A stretch of 64,000 bases of DNA from Leptospiraceae bacterium (lineage in GTDB: Bacteria; Spirochaetota; Leptospiria; Leptospirales; Leptospiraceae). Under the pieces are notes generated by a model. It made no database searches, was not told the origin of the DNA, and saw nothing but the letters and a program-made list of their open reading frames with translations. A program made the position numbers and the translations under genes. Shown here in pieces: positions 46,769 through 56,368 of this stretch (position 1 is the stretch's first letter; each line of letters starts with the position of its first letter). The stretch spans positions 310,001 to 374,000 of the forward strand of contig JADJSX010000024.1 of the NCBI GenBank assembly GCA_016711485.1, in the 5' to 3' direction.

Positions 46769-46869
46769 CTATAAATGAAGACAAAATCACAGTTAAAAAA
46801 ACACAAAATGAGAAGACGAATACGGTAGTTTACTTATATCAAAATGGGAAATTTGTGAAACAAAAATAA
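46753..46869 (+). pseudogene. Short C-terminal coding remnant
   Basis: A 38-residue open frame without a start codon reads KYSINEDKITVKKTQNEKTN and ends VVYLYQNGKFVKQK. It faces away from the cytochrome-like remnant and overlaps its first bases. Together they mark a junction where two genes lost their 5' ends, consistent with a deletion or rearrangement. Confidence 0.3.
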
Positions 46870-46924
46870 AATTCAATCAAACTTTTAGAGGCATTTATTT
46901 TTCTATTCGAAGTAAATGTAAAAT

Positions 46925-46970
46925 TTCCTAGTCCAATTAACGGTTACTACTGAATTGCCATAATAACAGT
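46925..46970 (+). repeat. Dispersed repeat family D, copy 3
   Basis: TCCAATTAACGGTTACTACTGAATTGCCATAATAAC aligns with the family D motif at 36461-36490; the stem is weaker here. It stands about 120 nt before the Cys-rich membrane protein gene. A TATAAT at 46997-47002 lies between and could be that gene's -10 box, though no good -35 is visible. Confidence 0.4.
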
Positions 46971-47062
46971 AAAGAATGGCGGACTATCAGAAATAGTATA
47001 ATTTTGTTTTCAAATAAATCTTTCTTGACAGCAACAAGTGACAAAGGAAATTGGGAAAGGAA

Positions 47063-47455
47063 ATGCAAAGTATAATTCAAAAATCAGTTTTGATTTTTAT
47101 TGTAATGTTCGCTATACTTTCACAGAGTCTGATTTATGACTCTGGGCTTTGTTTTATGCGAACCTACCGACAAATTTGCACTTGTAACCATAATTCGAAA
47201 CGAGAAATTCATTCCAAAAACATTTCCAAATCCGATTGTCACGATGCTAAAAAAGCAGTTCATATCTGTGCTTGTAAAAAATCCAAAAATCCAAACGAAA
47301 TTTCTAACTTAATCAAACAGACTTTTTTTATTTCTTCCTTTAATTTAACAAATTTTTCAATTCACCTAACAAAATACATAGTTCCAAATCCAATCTATTT
47401 AGTAAACCTACGAGGATTCGGGCTAATATTGATTAAACCGCCTCGACTAGTTTAA
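47063..47455 (+). CDS. Small Cys/His-rich membrane protein at head of MbnP-like operon
   Basis: A 130-residue protein. Residues 6-24 are hydrophobic (QKSVLIFIVMFAILSQSLIY), a signal or anchor. Next comes a Cys/His-rich stretch with CTCNH, DCHDA and HICAC spread over residues 38-75, a plausible metal-binding region. The last 45 residues are hydrophobic/basic. ATG 47063 follows AAAGG closely; TTG 47051 is an alternative start. I do not recognise the family. Its position before an MbnP/MbnH-like pair suggests a metal-handling role, which is inference. The following gap 47456-47739 has short overlapping ORFs that do not look real. Confidence 0.55.
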   Translation: MQSIIQKSVLIFIVMFAILSQSLIYDSGLCFMRTYRQICTCNHNSKREIHSKNISKSDCHDAKKAVHICACKKSKNPNEISNLIKQTFFISSFNLTNFSIHLTKYIVPNPIYLVNLRGFGLILIKPPRLV

Positions 47456-47695
47456 ATTCTGAGCGATACGTATCTAAGTCCCGTCAGCACTCGCTATGAC
47501 TTGTGGTGGCCGTCAAACCATCGCTATCGCTCGTTTTAAAAAAAATACTACAATTACAGGGTATATACCCAACACAAAAAGTAATTACGCTTCCGATATT
47601 ATTTGGATTAGTGTTTGGCAGAACCGAACACATTTTTTTGAATCAGAAATATGTAATTTCTTATGCCGTTCAGTATATACCAAAGAAAAATAATA

Positions 47696-47717
47696 GCGGA
47701 AACTATATATTTTCCGC
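47696..47717 (+). promoter_or_regulatory. Hairpin just before the MbnP-like gene
   Basis: GCGGAAA (47696-47702) pairs with TTTCCGC (47711-47717) around an AT-only-rich loop. It ends 22 nt before the ATG at 47740, with AAAAAGGA in between as ribosome-binding site. It may be a terminator of the upstream gene, or control access to the MbnP-like message. Confidence 0.45.
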
Positions 47718-47739
47718 AAAATAAAAAGGATATTATACA

Positions 47740-48666
47740 ATGAAACAATTTTCAATTTTAGCAATTCTATTAGCATCCATTCTAATTAGCTCTTGTGATT
47801 CAATTACAGGACAAAAAGATGATACACAAAAAAAGAATTTATTGTTAGCTACTGCTGGTCTGCTTGGAAATCAAACAAATTCAACAATTAAATTCAATGT
47901 TGTATCTGGCTCAACTAATGTATCATGCGATGGAATTATACCTGGTACAATCGCTTTAACTACAAACTCAACATTGAAAGATTTACGTTTTTATGTTCAT
48001 GATGTAAAACTAATTTCGATAGACGGAACAAAAGTTGATTTTTCAATTTCTACTGACGGCAAATGGCAACTTGCCGCTGGATCAAATAATTTTGGTTCAT
48101 ACCCTGGCATAGCTCTTTTAGATTTCGAGGATGGAACGAATGGCTGTGCCGGTGGAACCTCTGAAACAAACAAAAGCATAACAGGAACTGTTCCTGCAGG
48201 AAATTATGTTGGAGTTGAATTTAAAGTAGGCGTTCCCTTTTACTTAAATCATTTACTAAGTTCTTCCTCTGCGGCACCCCTAAATATTTCTGCCATGTAT
48301 TGGGCTTGGAATAGTGGATACAAGTTTGCAAAAATAGAATTCACTGCTAGTAGTACTAACAAACTATTTCACCTTGGAAGTGGAACTTGTTCAGGAAATA
48401 CAGCCGGTCCTGTAAACGAATGTACGTATCCAAATCGCCCAACGATTTCGCTTTCGAAATCTAGTGGAGCCTTTGATTCGACAATAGATACCATCACCCT
48501 CGATTTGAACGCACTCTACAATGGGGCTGATGCTTCTGGTAGTGGAATAAATACGTGTATGGCTGGCAATACGAATGCAACATGTCAGCCAATCATCGCA
48601 AATATAGGAGTAACCCCAACATCGGGAGTACCATCACTTTCTCAATCTGCTTTTAGTATAAAATAA
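47740..48666 (+). CDS. MbnP-like 'metallo-mystery pair' lipoprotein
   Basis: A 308-residue protein. The signal ends at lipobox LISSC (Cys19). The body fits the MbnP/TIGR04052 family: LKDLRFYVHDVKLI near residue 80, LLDFEDGTNGC near 127-136, TVPAGNYVGVEFKVGVPFYLNH near 150-171, the conserved Trp block MYWAWNSGYKF (Trp188, Trp190) and the C-terminal CMAGNTNATCQPI (Cys273/Cys282). Further cysteines at 63, 136, 217 and 228 fit the four-Cys motif. In characterised systems the partner MbnH oxidises a Trp of MbnP to kynurenine, creating a copper site. It precedes the MbnH-like gene by 58 bp. Confidence 0.85.
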   Translation: MKQFSILAILLASILISSCDSITGQKDDTQKKNLLLATAGLLGNQTNSTIKFNVVSGSTNVSCDGIIPGTIALTTNSTLKDLRFYVHDVKLISIDGTKVDFSISTDGKWQLAAGSNNFGSYPGIALLDFEDGTNGCAGGTSETNKSITGTVPAGNYVGVEFKVGVPFYLNHLLSSSSAAPLNISAMYWAWNSGYKFAKIEFTASSTNKLFHLGSGTCSGNTAGPVNECTYPNRPTISLSKSSGAFDSTIDTITLDLNALYNGADASGSGINTCMAGNTNATCQPIIANIGVTPTSGVPSLSQSAFSIK

Positions 48667-48724
48667 GTTTTGAAGAAGTAGGGAATTTGTAGATACAAAT
48701 TTCCTACTAATAAAGGAGTCTTCA

Positions 48725-49963
48725 ATGAAAAATAAAATTCAGTATTTCATAACAAGAAATTATGTAATAAAGAACATGATTTTTTTTCTGTTCGTTTTTG
48801 TATTTTTAACTAATTGCCAAAACATTCTAAACGTAAAAGAAAAAGACAATAAAAATGCGGTTATTTCATCCCTGTTTATATTAAGTCTTTCTAATTTAAA
48901 TACGGGGTATAACTGGGATTTGCCGGCGACTTTTCCAATTCCCAAGGTACCTGCAAATAATCCCATGTCAAATGCCAAAGTAGAACTAGGAAAATTTCTA
49001 TTCTATGACAAGGGTTTATCTCAAAATGAAACTCAATCATGCGGTAGTTGCCATTTACAAGAATTCGCCTTTACTGATCGTAAACCATTCGGCATTGGAT
49101 CGACCGGCGATATTCACCCAAGAAATTCACAGAATCTAGCAAATGTAGCCTACAACAATAGACTGACATGGGCTAATGATAAAATGACGTTATTAGAAAT
49201 ACAAGCAAGAGTGCCTATGTTTGGAGAAAACCCAATTGAGTTAGGACTTACAAATGAGGATTACCTTGATAGACTAAGGACAAACAGTAAATATAAGGAA
49301 CTATTTGCGAATGCATTTGGTGGAGGAGTAGAAAATATTACTGAGCAAAATGTACGTTTTGCGTTAGCCAGTTTTCAGCGAAGTCTTCTAAGTGGAAAAT
49401 CTAAGGTCGACAAGTATTTAAATTATGGAAATAATTCTGCGTTATCCGCTTCCGAATTGAGGGGCTTAAGTATATATAACGGTGAAGTCGCAGAGTGTTT
49501 TCACTGTCATGGTGGATTCAATTATACGAGTAGTATTAACCATTCTGGAACAGTTTTTGAAGAGGTTTCCTATATGAGTAATGGAATTCTGTCTGATGCG
49601 GAATATAATAGTTTGCCGGATAATAAAAAAGGACTTTATGAAGTAACAAGTTTATCAACTGATATTGGAAAATTCAAACCACCTTCTTTACGTAATATTG
49701 CTTTAACTTATCCTTATATGCATGATGGAAGTTTTACCTGCACAACTGCTAACTTAACCGATATTGACGGATGTTCAACAGAGGCACTTGGAAAAGTAAT
49801 TGATCATTATATGACAGGTGGAAAAGCGCATTCGAATAAAGACGGACAGATTCTTGCATTTAATTTGAGTCCGCAAGAAAAATTGGATTTAATTAACTTT
49901 TTAAAGGCACTTACAGACGATGAATTTATTTCGAATCCCAAAATAAGTGACCCATTCCAATGA
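48725..49963 (+). CDS. MbnH-like di-haem MauG/cytochrome c peroxidase family protein
   Basis: A 412-residue lipoprotein (signal to Cys31 in FVFLTNC). Two c-type haem sites are seen: CGSCH (Cys106-His110) and CFHCH (Cys258-His262). Other family markers are PIPKVPANNPMSNAKVELGKFLFYD, HPRNSQNLANVAYNNRLTWAND, VPMFGENPIELGL and KPPSLRNIALTYPYMHDGS. These match the MbnH branch of the MauG superfamily that partners MbnP. It would use peroxide-derived high-valent haem to modify a Trp in the MbnP-like protein. It overlaps the next gene by 4 bp (ATGA), so at least three genes are coupled. AAAGGAG lies before ATG 48725. Confidence 0.87.
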   Translation: MKNKIQYFITRNYVIKNMIFFLFVFVFLTNCQNILNVKEKDNKNAVISSLFILSLSNLNTGYNWDLPATFPIPKVPANNPMSNAKVELGKFLFYDKGLSQNETQSCGSCHLQEFAFTDRKPFGIGSTGDIHPRNSQNLANVAYNNRLTWANDKMTLLEIQARVPMFGENPIELGLTNEDYLDRLRTNSKYKELFANAFGGGVENITEQNVRFALASFQRSLLSGKSKVDKYLNYGNNSALSASELRGLSIYNGEVAECFHCHGGFNYTSSINHSGTVFEEVSYMSNGILSDAEYNSLPDNKKGLYEVTSLSTDIGKFKPPSLRNIALTYPYMHDGSFTCTTANLTDIDGCSTEALGKVIDHYMTGGKAHSNKDGQILAFNLSPQEKLDLINFLKALTDDEFISNPKISDPFQ

Positions 49964-50877
49964 AATTAAATTTAAATTTAAAACCAAATCTAATCGTGAA
50001 GCGGCTAATAGTAAATATTTGCTCTACTTTAATAATATTATTTAGCAGCCACTGTACATTTGGCTCCGAAGGAAATAGTCTTACGGATAACCAAATAATC
50101 ATGACTCGATTGGCTCTACTTCGCGACAGTATAAAAATAAATGGTAGTTTACGACTTCTTTTTTACGATGATCAAGGAGATGATAATTTAGAATCGTTTC
50201 AATTAAACAGTGGGAATAATACAGATATTTATACAGTAACACTGAATAATTCCTCTAACATAAACTTTGATAGAATCGAATTTTATATTTCAGCCATAAG
50301 TAACAACAGGATTGATCAATCCACAGATGTACCGAATAAAATACTAATGCATGAAGTAGATGGTGACACAAGCTTATCATCAGGATCAATAAAAGTTTTG
50401 TCTACTGCAAATGGATATACAACATCGAGTTTTCTAAATTCAAATGGATTCGATGAATTCGGTTCTTACAGTGCATCTGATATTTTTTTTCTATTTGAGT
50501 TACCGCAAGGGACTTTAGAAAAAGTAACATTTCACTTTTCATCCATTCAATTATCAGGAACATCAATTGGACCCGTTACTACAAAATCATTCAGTATCCA
50601 ATTGGCAAAATTCGATATAGCTTTTAATCGACTTTGCACTAGAAGTCTTAACTTAAGCCAACCTTTAAATCTCACACTAGATATCAAATATTCAAACTTA
50701 TTAAAGGATACGAGCACTTATCTTACAATTGATAACACTAAGATTCTAAGGGCTATCCATGATTTGCCTGAGGCGAATCCAGTAATAAGTAATACTCAAA
50801 ACATTGGAATTTATGAAGAGATTTTAAAAAATTGGAATCTGCTAACTACAATAAAAGAACATAGGTGCAATAAATGA
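49960..50877 (+). CDS. Putative lipoprotein of MbnP/MbnH operon, unknown function
   Basis: A 305-residue protein. The N-terminal signal (IVNICSTLIILFSSHC) suggests a lipoprotein attached at Cys32. The body is rich in beta-strand and Ser/Asn, e.g. KINGSLRLLFYDDQGDDNL and SFSIQLAKFDIAFNRLC; its shape recalls a beta-sandwich like MbnP but the MbnP Trp block is absent. I do not recognise a family. It starts within the MbnH stop (4-bp overlap) and its stop overlaps the next gene's start by 4 bp, so its role should be tied to the pair. Confidence 0.65.
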   Translation: MKLNLNLKPNLIVKRLIVNICSTLIILFSSHCTFGSEGNSLTDNQIIMTRLALLRDSIKINGSLRLLFYDDQGDDNLESFQLNSGNNTDIYTVTLNNSSNINFDRIEFYISAISNNRIDQSTDVPNKILMHEVDGDTSLSSGSIKVLSTANGYTTSSFLNSNGFDEFGSYSASDIFFLFELPQGTLEKVTFHFSSIQLSGTSIGPVTTKSFSIQLAKFDIAFNRLCTRSLNLSQPLNLTLDIKYSNLLKDTSTYLTIDNTKILRAIHDLPEANPVISNTQNIGIYEEILKNWNLLTTIKEHRCNK

Positions 50878-51803
50878 AATCGTATATAGGAATCCTTTTT
50901 ACTTTTATTTTATATTATCATCTTTGTTTAATTTCTCTGAGCGCACACCATACAGGGTCTGGATTGGACACAACTCAGTTCAATGTCCGTTTTTTAGATC
51001 AAGAAGCGGATAAAGATGGTTTTCCTCCTACTTATTTTATTATAAGTAATGATTATAATCGAGGGGCACGAGAAAATCGAAATATTAATACTACAACCAT
51101 CTATGGCGAAAGTATATTCATGAAAGGTTTATTTACTGTAAATGCTGATTTTAGTTATATATACTACGATCAGAAAGAAAGAAATGATTTTGCACGTTAT
51201 GGTAAACCCAATATAGGATCAAAATTATTTCCTTTTGTCAAAACACAGGCAGAGAAAAATTATTTTCTATTTTTAGAAGGCCGAATAGGATTTCCTACAA
51301 GCGGAGAAAAAAATAAATTTATTGAAAGTAATTATTATACTGCTCAAGGAAATATAGCATTCGGATATTTATGGAAAAAATTTTCGATTGTAGGTAGATT
51401 CGGGGGCGATATGCCGATTAGCCGTTACCAAGGAGACACAAGTGTCGAATACGATGAAGTTCCTTATATACTCAGACCTCCACGCACAGTTACATACAAT
51501 CAAATTGACAATATCCAGCTCAAAAAAACTACAAATGCGTCAGGCTTTATTTCCTATATTCTAAATAATCATATCTCTTTTTTTTCTGGGTATTTGTACC
51601 GAACTCCTTTTAATGGAATTCAGAAAGAAAGATCAACCGGCGATAAAATTCCACTTATTTTTAGAGAGGTATCATTTGGATTAAATTATAGGTTTAGTGA
51701 GAAGTATATGTTAACGGTTTCTTATCGTAATCCGCTTTATCGTGGAAGAGATTTTCGCATTTATGAATCTTCGATTAATATTGCATTTATTTTTAATCTT
51801 TGA
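50874..51803 (+). CDS. Putative outer-membrane beta-barrel protein of MbnP/MbnH operon
   Basis: A 309-residue protein with a signal peptide (residues 1-24, ending SLSAHH). Alternating hydrophobic strands are visible throughout: GLFTVNADFSYIYYDQ, YFLFLEGRIGFPTSGE, KFSIVGRFGGDMPISRY, FISYILNNHISFFSGYLYRTPF and REVSFGLNYRFSEKYMLTVSYRNPL. The last residues SSINIAFIFNL follow the beta-signal ending found in outer-membrane proteins. The His-His next to the cleavage site may bind metal. A transport role for a metal is possible. The start overlaps the previous gene by 4 bp. No terminator hairpin is obvious after it. Confidence 0.65.
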   Translation: MKSYIGILFTFILYYHLCLISLSAHHTGSGLDTTQFNVRFLDQEADKDGFPPTYFIISNDYNRGARENRNINTTTIYGESIFMKGLFTVNADFSYIYYDQKERNDFARYGKPNIGSKLFPFVKTQAEKNYFLFLEGRIGFPTSGEKNKFIESNYYTAQGNIAFGYLWKKFSIVGRFGGDMPISRYQGDTSVEYDEVPYILRPPRTVTYNQIDNIQLKKTTNASGFISYILNNHISFFSGYLYRTPFNGIQKERSTGDKIPLIFREVSFGLNYRFSEKYMLTVSYRNPLYRGRDFRIYESSINIAFIFNL

Positions 51804-51892
51804 TAGAATATAGCTTTTTACCCATTCATTTTAAAATAGGATTTATTTTTTATTGTACACTATTTTGAATTAGTGACAAAAATTTTATTTAT

Positions 51893-51932
51893 TCGAAATA
51901 GAGGCTTCTAATAAATAGCCGTAATAAATTCA
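51893..51932 (+). repeat. Dispersed repeat family D, copy 4
   Basis: CGAAATAGAGGCTTCTAATAAATAGCCGTAATAA aligns with the family D motif; GGCT (51902-51905) and AGCC (51917-51920) can pair. It lies about 150 nt before the adenylate cyclase gene and 90 nt after the barrel gene. Confidence 0.4.
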
Positions 51933-52065
51933 GAGTAAAATAATAACGAAGAAAGAAAACCCTATCTGAGATACAATAATTCTTCTTTATGCTATTGACA
52001 AATAATGCCCTTTTTTTACTCTTTCTAAGGTTGAATTAGTATCAAAGAATTGGAAAAAACTAGAA

Positions 52066-54660
52066 ATGAAATTTTACCTGAACGAAGAATCAATTTCTTG
52101 GCTAAGCCTTGTTATTCTAAACACATCTGTAATTGTATACCTCAGTTTTTTAAAACCAAAGAATATGCAATTACTCTTAGTTCTTTTTGCTTTTACATTT
52201 TTGGATTTATTTTATATCACTACATTTTTACAAGTTCTAGGGATTCATAATGTTACGACCGATTTTATTATTCGACGATACAATCTTTTGTTTCCAACTA
52301 TAGGCATGTCTCTGCTTATTCAATTTGCTTACTTTTTTCCGGAACAGAAAATTTCAGAGAACGGAGAGAGGTTTACGCTCTTGTCATTCTCTATTTTTTC
52401 AGTGATTACTTCGCTTTTTATTTCAATCCTATCCTTCACAGATTTTTTACTGGAAAAGTTAGAATATTACTATATCGGGCAACTATTGATTGTCCTCATT
52501 CTTGTAATTTTATTTCTAGTAACTATCGTAAGAAGAGGTTTGGATTATAAAAAAGACGGAAATTATTTTGTAGCGAAGTCTGTTTTTTCTTTTCTTCTTC
52601 CATTTTTATTTGTAGTATTCGTAATAATTGTCGAAATTTTTTACAATTTAGATTTGATTTCAGAACTTTTTGAAACCTCTGCAGATTCATTTGGGCTTTT
52701 GGGTTTTCATCTTACTTTTATTTTAATTTATATTAACCATGCCAAACAACCAACGAGTTTCATGGTTAAAATTGTTGGGTTCTCCCTTGTCACAATTCTT
52801 TTCGTGATGGGGAACTTGGGCAATGTATTTATTCCATTCTTCAAAGAAAGTTACAAGGTAAAACTTCCCATTAAATCAAAATCCACTTTAGAATTTATTT
52901 ATAATTCACAAAAATCTTACGCAATTCAATCTACCGAATTTGTACCTGATTCCGATTTGGGAGAAGAGGTAATATTTATTAGGCGTGGAGGAATTTCTGA
53001 GCCAGTAGATTTGCCTTTTAGTTTTCCGTTCTTTGGGAAAAAATATTCTTCCTTACAAATTTATCGTGAACCTTTCATTACTTTAAATACAAATACGCAT
53101 AATTTTGTTTTTCCGCTTCTAGTAAAACAACCAACTTTATGCGGATTGTGTTTTTTATATCCTGCACTTAACTACTCCAAGGGAGATGTTTTTTTTAAAT
53201 TTTCTGAAAACCAGTTAGTTATAACATGGAAAGACTTAGAATATAACCGTAACCTTAATGTAGAAGATAAACTTAGCATACAAATTAAGATATCCGCTTC
53301 AGGAGATATTTATTTTTCCTATATACAAATTCCGGAATTTCAAGTTTTCCCACAAGAAATTTGGTCTACGAATTTTGATCTCATTGGTTTAATTCCTGGA
53401 TACGGGTATTCCGATTCAATGATTGATTTTTTGCAAGAATTTCCAAAGTCTTACAATGAAAAACAACCTCTTGTTGCTTATTTTTATTATAACGCAAAGG
53501 CTTATATTCACTATCGAATGTTTCCCTTGTTTTTGATTTCTATTTTTGTAAGTTTTTATATTATACTTCTTTTTCCAATTATGTTTTCGCATAGTTTGAT
53601 TAGTCCACTCAATAAGCTAATGCGTGGTATCCGCGAAGTCAATCGAGGAAAAACTAATATATATATCAAACCGCAGGCAAACGACGAAATCGGTTTTCTA
53701 ACTGAATCTTTTAATAGGATGGTTACTTCAATTCGAAAAGCAAACGAATTGAAAGACGAATACTTAAAAGAAGTAAAAAAGTTAAATTTAGCTTATCATG
53801 TTTTCTTTCCTGAAGAATTTATTAAACAACTCAATAGGAAAAGCATTCTAGATGTTAAGCTCGGAGATTTTATCGAAAGTAAAATGACAATTTTATTTTC
53901 TGATCTCAGATCCTATACTAGCCTTTCCGAAAAAATGACACCCAAACAAAACTTTCGATTTTTGAATAATTATCTGAAAAATATGAGTCCTATTATCCGC
54001 CAAAATAACGGTTTCATTGATAAGTACATCGGTGATGCAATCATGGCTTTATTTCCAAGAAATCCCGAAGATGCAATTAAATCCGCTATTGAAATGCAAA
54101 AAACTATCAAAAAAATAAACCGAGCAAGAGAAATTTTTAAGCTAGAACCCATTCGTACTGGTATAGGAATTCATACTGGACATGTAATTTTAGGAACGAT
54201 AGGCGAAAAAAGTCGAATGGAAGGGACGGTTGTTTCTGATGCAGTAAATATTTCTTCTAGGCTTGAAAACTTAACCAAGTTTTATTCCAGCGATATATTA
54301 ATATCTATGGATACATTTTTAGAATTAGATGATCCATTGCAATTTCACTTTCGCATACTCGATCGAGTGAAAGTAAAAGGAAAAAGTACAAATATTACAG
54401 TAGTGGAAATTATGAATGGAATGGAAGAACATCGTCTCGAAAAGTTACTGAATACAAAAGGATTTTTTGAAGCGGGTATTGGTTATTATCTAGCTAGAAA
54501 ATTTGATTTGGCAATTCCTTCTTTTCGAAAAGTGTTAGCAGAAGTTCCAGACGATAAAGCAAGTCTTCTCTATATTCAACGATCCGAATTTTACAATACA
54601 AAAGGAGTACCAAAGGACTGGGAAGGCGTAGAAATTCTAGATCATAAATTTATGGATTAG
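52066..54660 (+). CDS. Membrane adenylate cyclase with multi-TM sensor and HAMP
   Basis: An 864-residue protein. Residues 1-265 hold about eight hydrophobic segments. An extracytoplasmic region (about 270-490) follows, then TM (FPLFLISIFVSFYIILLFPIMF), HAMP (about 515-570, SPLNKLMRGIREVNRGKTN), and a class III cyclase (about 610-780) with MTILFSDLRSYTSLSEKM, GFIDKYIGDAIMALFP, GIGIHTGHVILG and SDAVNISSRLENLT. The C-terminal 70 residues resemble TPR. It makes cAMP in response to an external or membrane signal. The sensor half is homologous to that of the phosphatase at 9178-6140. ATG 52066 is preferred; no strong ribosome-binding site is visible. Confidence 0.87.
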   Translation: MKFYLNEESISWLSLVILNTSVIVYLSFLKPKNMQLLLVLFAFTFLDLFYITTFLQVLGIHNVTTDFIIRRYNLLFPTIGMSLLIQFAYFFPEQKISENGERFTLLSFSIFSVITSLFISILSFTDFLLEKLEYYYIGQLLIVLILVILFLVTIVRRGLDYKKDGNYFVAKSVFSFLLPFLFVVFVIIVEIFYNLDLISELFETSADSFGLLGFHLTFILIYINHAKQPTSFMVKIVGFSLVTILFVMGNLGNVFIPFFKESYKVKLPIKSKSTLEFIYNSQKSYAIQSTEFVPDSDLGEEVIFIRRGGISEPVDLPFSFPFFGKKYSSLQIYREPFITLNTNTHNFVFPLLVKQPTLCGLCFLYPALNYSKGDVFFKFSENQLVITWKDLEYNRNLNVEDKLSIQIKISASGDIYFSYIQIPEFQVFPQEIWSTNFDLIGLIPGYGYSDSMIDFLQEFPKSYNEKQPLVAYFYYNAKAYIHYRMFPLFLISIFVSFYIILLFPIMFSHSLISPLNKLMRGIREVNRGKTNIYIKPQANDEIGFLTESFNRMVTSIRKANELKDEYLKEVKKLNLAYHVFFPEEFIKQLNRKSILDVKLGDFIESKMTILFSDLRSYTSLSEKMTPKQNFRFLNNYLKNMSPIIRQNNGFIDKYIGDAIMALFPRNPEDAIKSAIEMQKTIKKINRAREIFKLEPIRTGIGIHTGHVILGTIGEKSRMEGTVVSDAVNISSRLENLTKFYSSDILISMDTFLELDDPLQFHFRILDRVKVKGKSTNITVVEIMNGMEEHRLEKLLNTKGFFEAGIGYYLARKFDLAIPSFRKVLAEVPDDKASLLYIQRSEFYNTKGVPKDWEGVEILDHKFMD

Positions 54661-54700
54661 TCAATAGGCGTAGTTCCTTTTCAGAAATGGGTAAAAATTA

Positions 54701-56341
54701 ATGAAACAATCTATGAAGTGGTGGCAAACAACTACAATCTATCAAATTTATCCGAGATCATTTTTGGATACAAACAACGACGGGATCGGAGATTTAAAAG
54801 GAATCATTTCCAAATTAAATTACATAAAAGATTTAGGATTTGAAACAATTTGGATTTCACCTTTTTATAAAAGTCCCGGAAAAGATTTCCACTATGATAT
54901 CAGTGACTATACACAAATAGATCCTATTTTTGGAACGATAGACGACGTAGATGTATTAATCAAAGAGATTCATAATAGGAAAATGCGAATTGTATTCGAT
55001 ATGGTATTAAATCACACATCAAACGAACATCCTTGGTTTCAGGAATCCAGATCAAGTATAGATAATCCCAAACGAGACTGGTATTTATGGAAAAAGGGAA
55101 ATGAAAAAGGCAAACCTCCTAATAACTGGATGTCGATGATTAATAAACCCGGTTGGAATTACGATGCCCAGACAGACGAATGGTATTTTGCGAACTTTCT
55201 AGATTTTCAACCAGACTTGAACTACCGAAATCCGGAAGTCAAAAAAGCAATGTTTGCCATTATGCGCTTTTGGCTCGACAAAGGCGTAGATGGATTTCGC
55301 TTAGATATATTTAATAGTATTTTTAAGGATTCGGAATTTAGAGACAATCCTTTTTCGCTTCGATTTATTCCAACTCCTGATTCACAGGACGAAGCTTTTT
55401 TTCAAAAGAAAATTCATACTCTAAATCATCCGGATTGTTTTGGGCTCGCAAAAGAAATTCATTCTCTGTTAAATGAATACCAGAATGATAGATTTTTACT
55501 GGGAGAAGTTAGTGGAAACGATACAACTTTAAAGAAATTCTTAGGAGAAAAGAATGACGGATTACATTTAGTATTTCAATTTGAACTGATTCACTTTCAA
55601 TTCTCAGCTAAATTTTTTAGAGACCTTCTTTCTAAAAATGAGGCTATTTATCCTTATCCGTTTACTCCGACTTATGTATATGGAAACCACGATCAAATGC
55701 GTTATATTGAAAAGGTTGACCGCAACCCAGCAAAAGCAAAACTGCTCGCCTTATTTCAATTTACCGCTCGCGGAATTCCTGTAGTCTACTATGGCGAGGA
55801 AATTGGAATGCAAGATACAGATATTCCTAACTGGGCTGGAAAAGATCCTATCGCTCAGCAAAATGCATTTTTCCCTAAATTTCTTGCAAATGCTATTGGT
55901 GTATATATGAACCGCGATAATTGCAGGACACCTATGCAGTGGAATTCAACCGAGACTGCAGGATTTACCTCAGCCACTACAAAACCTTGGATTGCGGTTT
56001 CTAAATGTTATTCGGAATTCAATGTAGAAACAGAATCCTTAGACGAAAACTCGCTTCTCAATACTTACAAACGTCTTTTGAAATTAAGAAATGAAAATCC
56101 AGCTTTTCAAATGGGAAGTTTAGAAATAATAGCGGATTACAATAAGTATCCTAATTTACTTGTATTTCGTAGATTCACACAAGATAAAAGTTTTGAGGTA
56201 TTTTTGAACTTTGGTTCGGAGAGTCTTGAAATCACTATATCCGATATTAAGAAGTGCATTTTTTCCTTAACAGGTGCAGTAATTAAATTGGATTCTAAAC
56301 TAGAACTAGCGGCTTATAGTGGTATTGTGCTAGAGATTTAA
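54701..56341 (+). CDS. GH13 alpha-glucosidase / oligo-1,6-glucosidase type
   Basis: A 546-residue cytoplasmic protein. The family 13 barrel runs from WWQTTTIYQIYPRSFLDTNNDGIGDLKGI to about residue 440. Catalytic residues are Asp202 (GFRLDIF), Glu269 (LLGEVSG) and Asp331 (GNHDQMR); VFDMVLNHTSNEHPWF is conserved region I. NRDNCRTPMQW is typical of oligo-1,6-glucosidases and alpha-glucosidases. It would hydrolyse alpha-1,4/1,6 glucosides such as isomaltose or trehalose-type substrates. No sugar transporter is nearby. A second in-frame ATG at 54713 also fits the family start. Confidence 0.9.
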   Translation: MKQSMKWWQTTTIYQIYPRSFLDTNNDGIGDLKGIISKLNYIKDLGFETIWISPFYKSPGKDFHYDISDYTQIDPIFGTIDDVDVLIKEIHNRKMRIVFDMVLNHTSNEHPWFQESRSSIDNPKRDWYLWKKGNEKGKPPNNWMSMINKPGWNYDAQTDEWYFANFLDFQPDLNYRNPEVKKAMFAIMRFWLDKGVDGFRLDIFNSIFKDSEFRDNPFSLRFIPTPDSQDEAFFQKKIHTLNHPDCFGLAKEIHSLLNEYQNDRFLLGEVSGNDTTLKKFLGEKNDGLHLVFQFELIHFQFSAKFFRDLLSKNEAIYPYPFTPTYVYGNHDQMRYIEKVDRNPAKAKLLALFQFTARGIPVVYYGEEIGMQDTDIPNWAGKDPIAQQNAFFPKFLANAIGVYMNRDNCRTPMQWNSTETAGFTSATTKPWIAVSKCYSEFNVETESLDENSLLNTYKRLLKLRNENPAFQMGSLEIIADYNKYPNLLVFRRFTQDKSFEVFLNFGSESLEITISDIKKCIFSLTGAVIKLDSKLELAAYSGIVLEI

Positions 56342-56368
56342 CTAATCAGAATTATTTACCCGTTATTA

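Noticed and set aside
47496..47776. Three overlapping short ORFs on both strands
   Set aside because: No ribosome-binding sites, no recognisable sequence, and they run through the hairpin before the MbnP-like gene.
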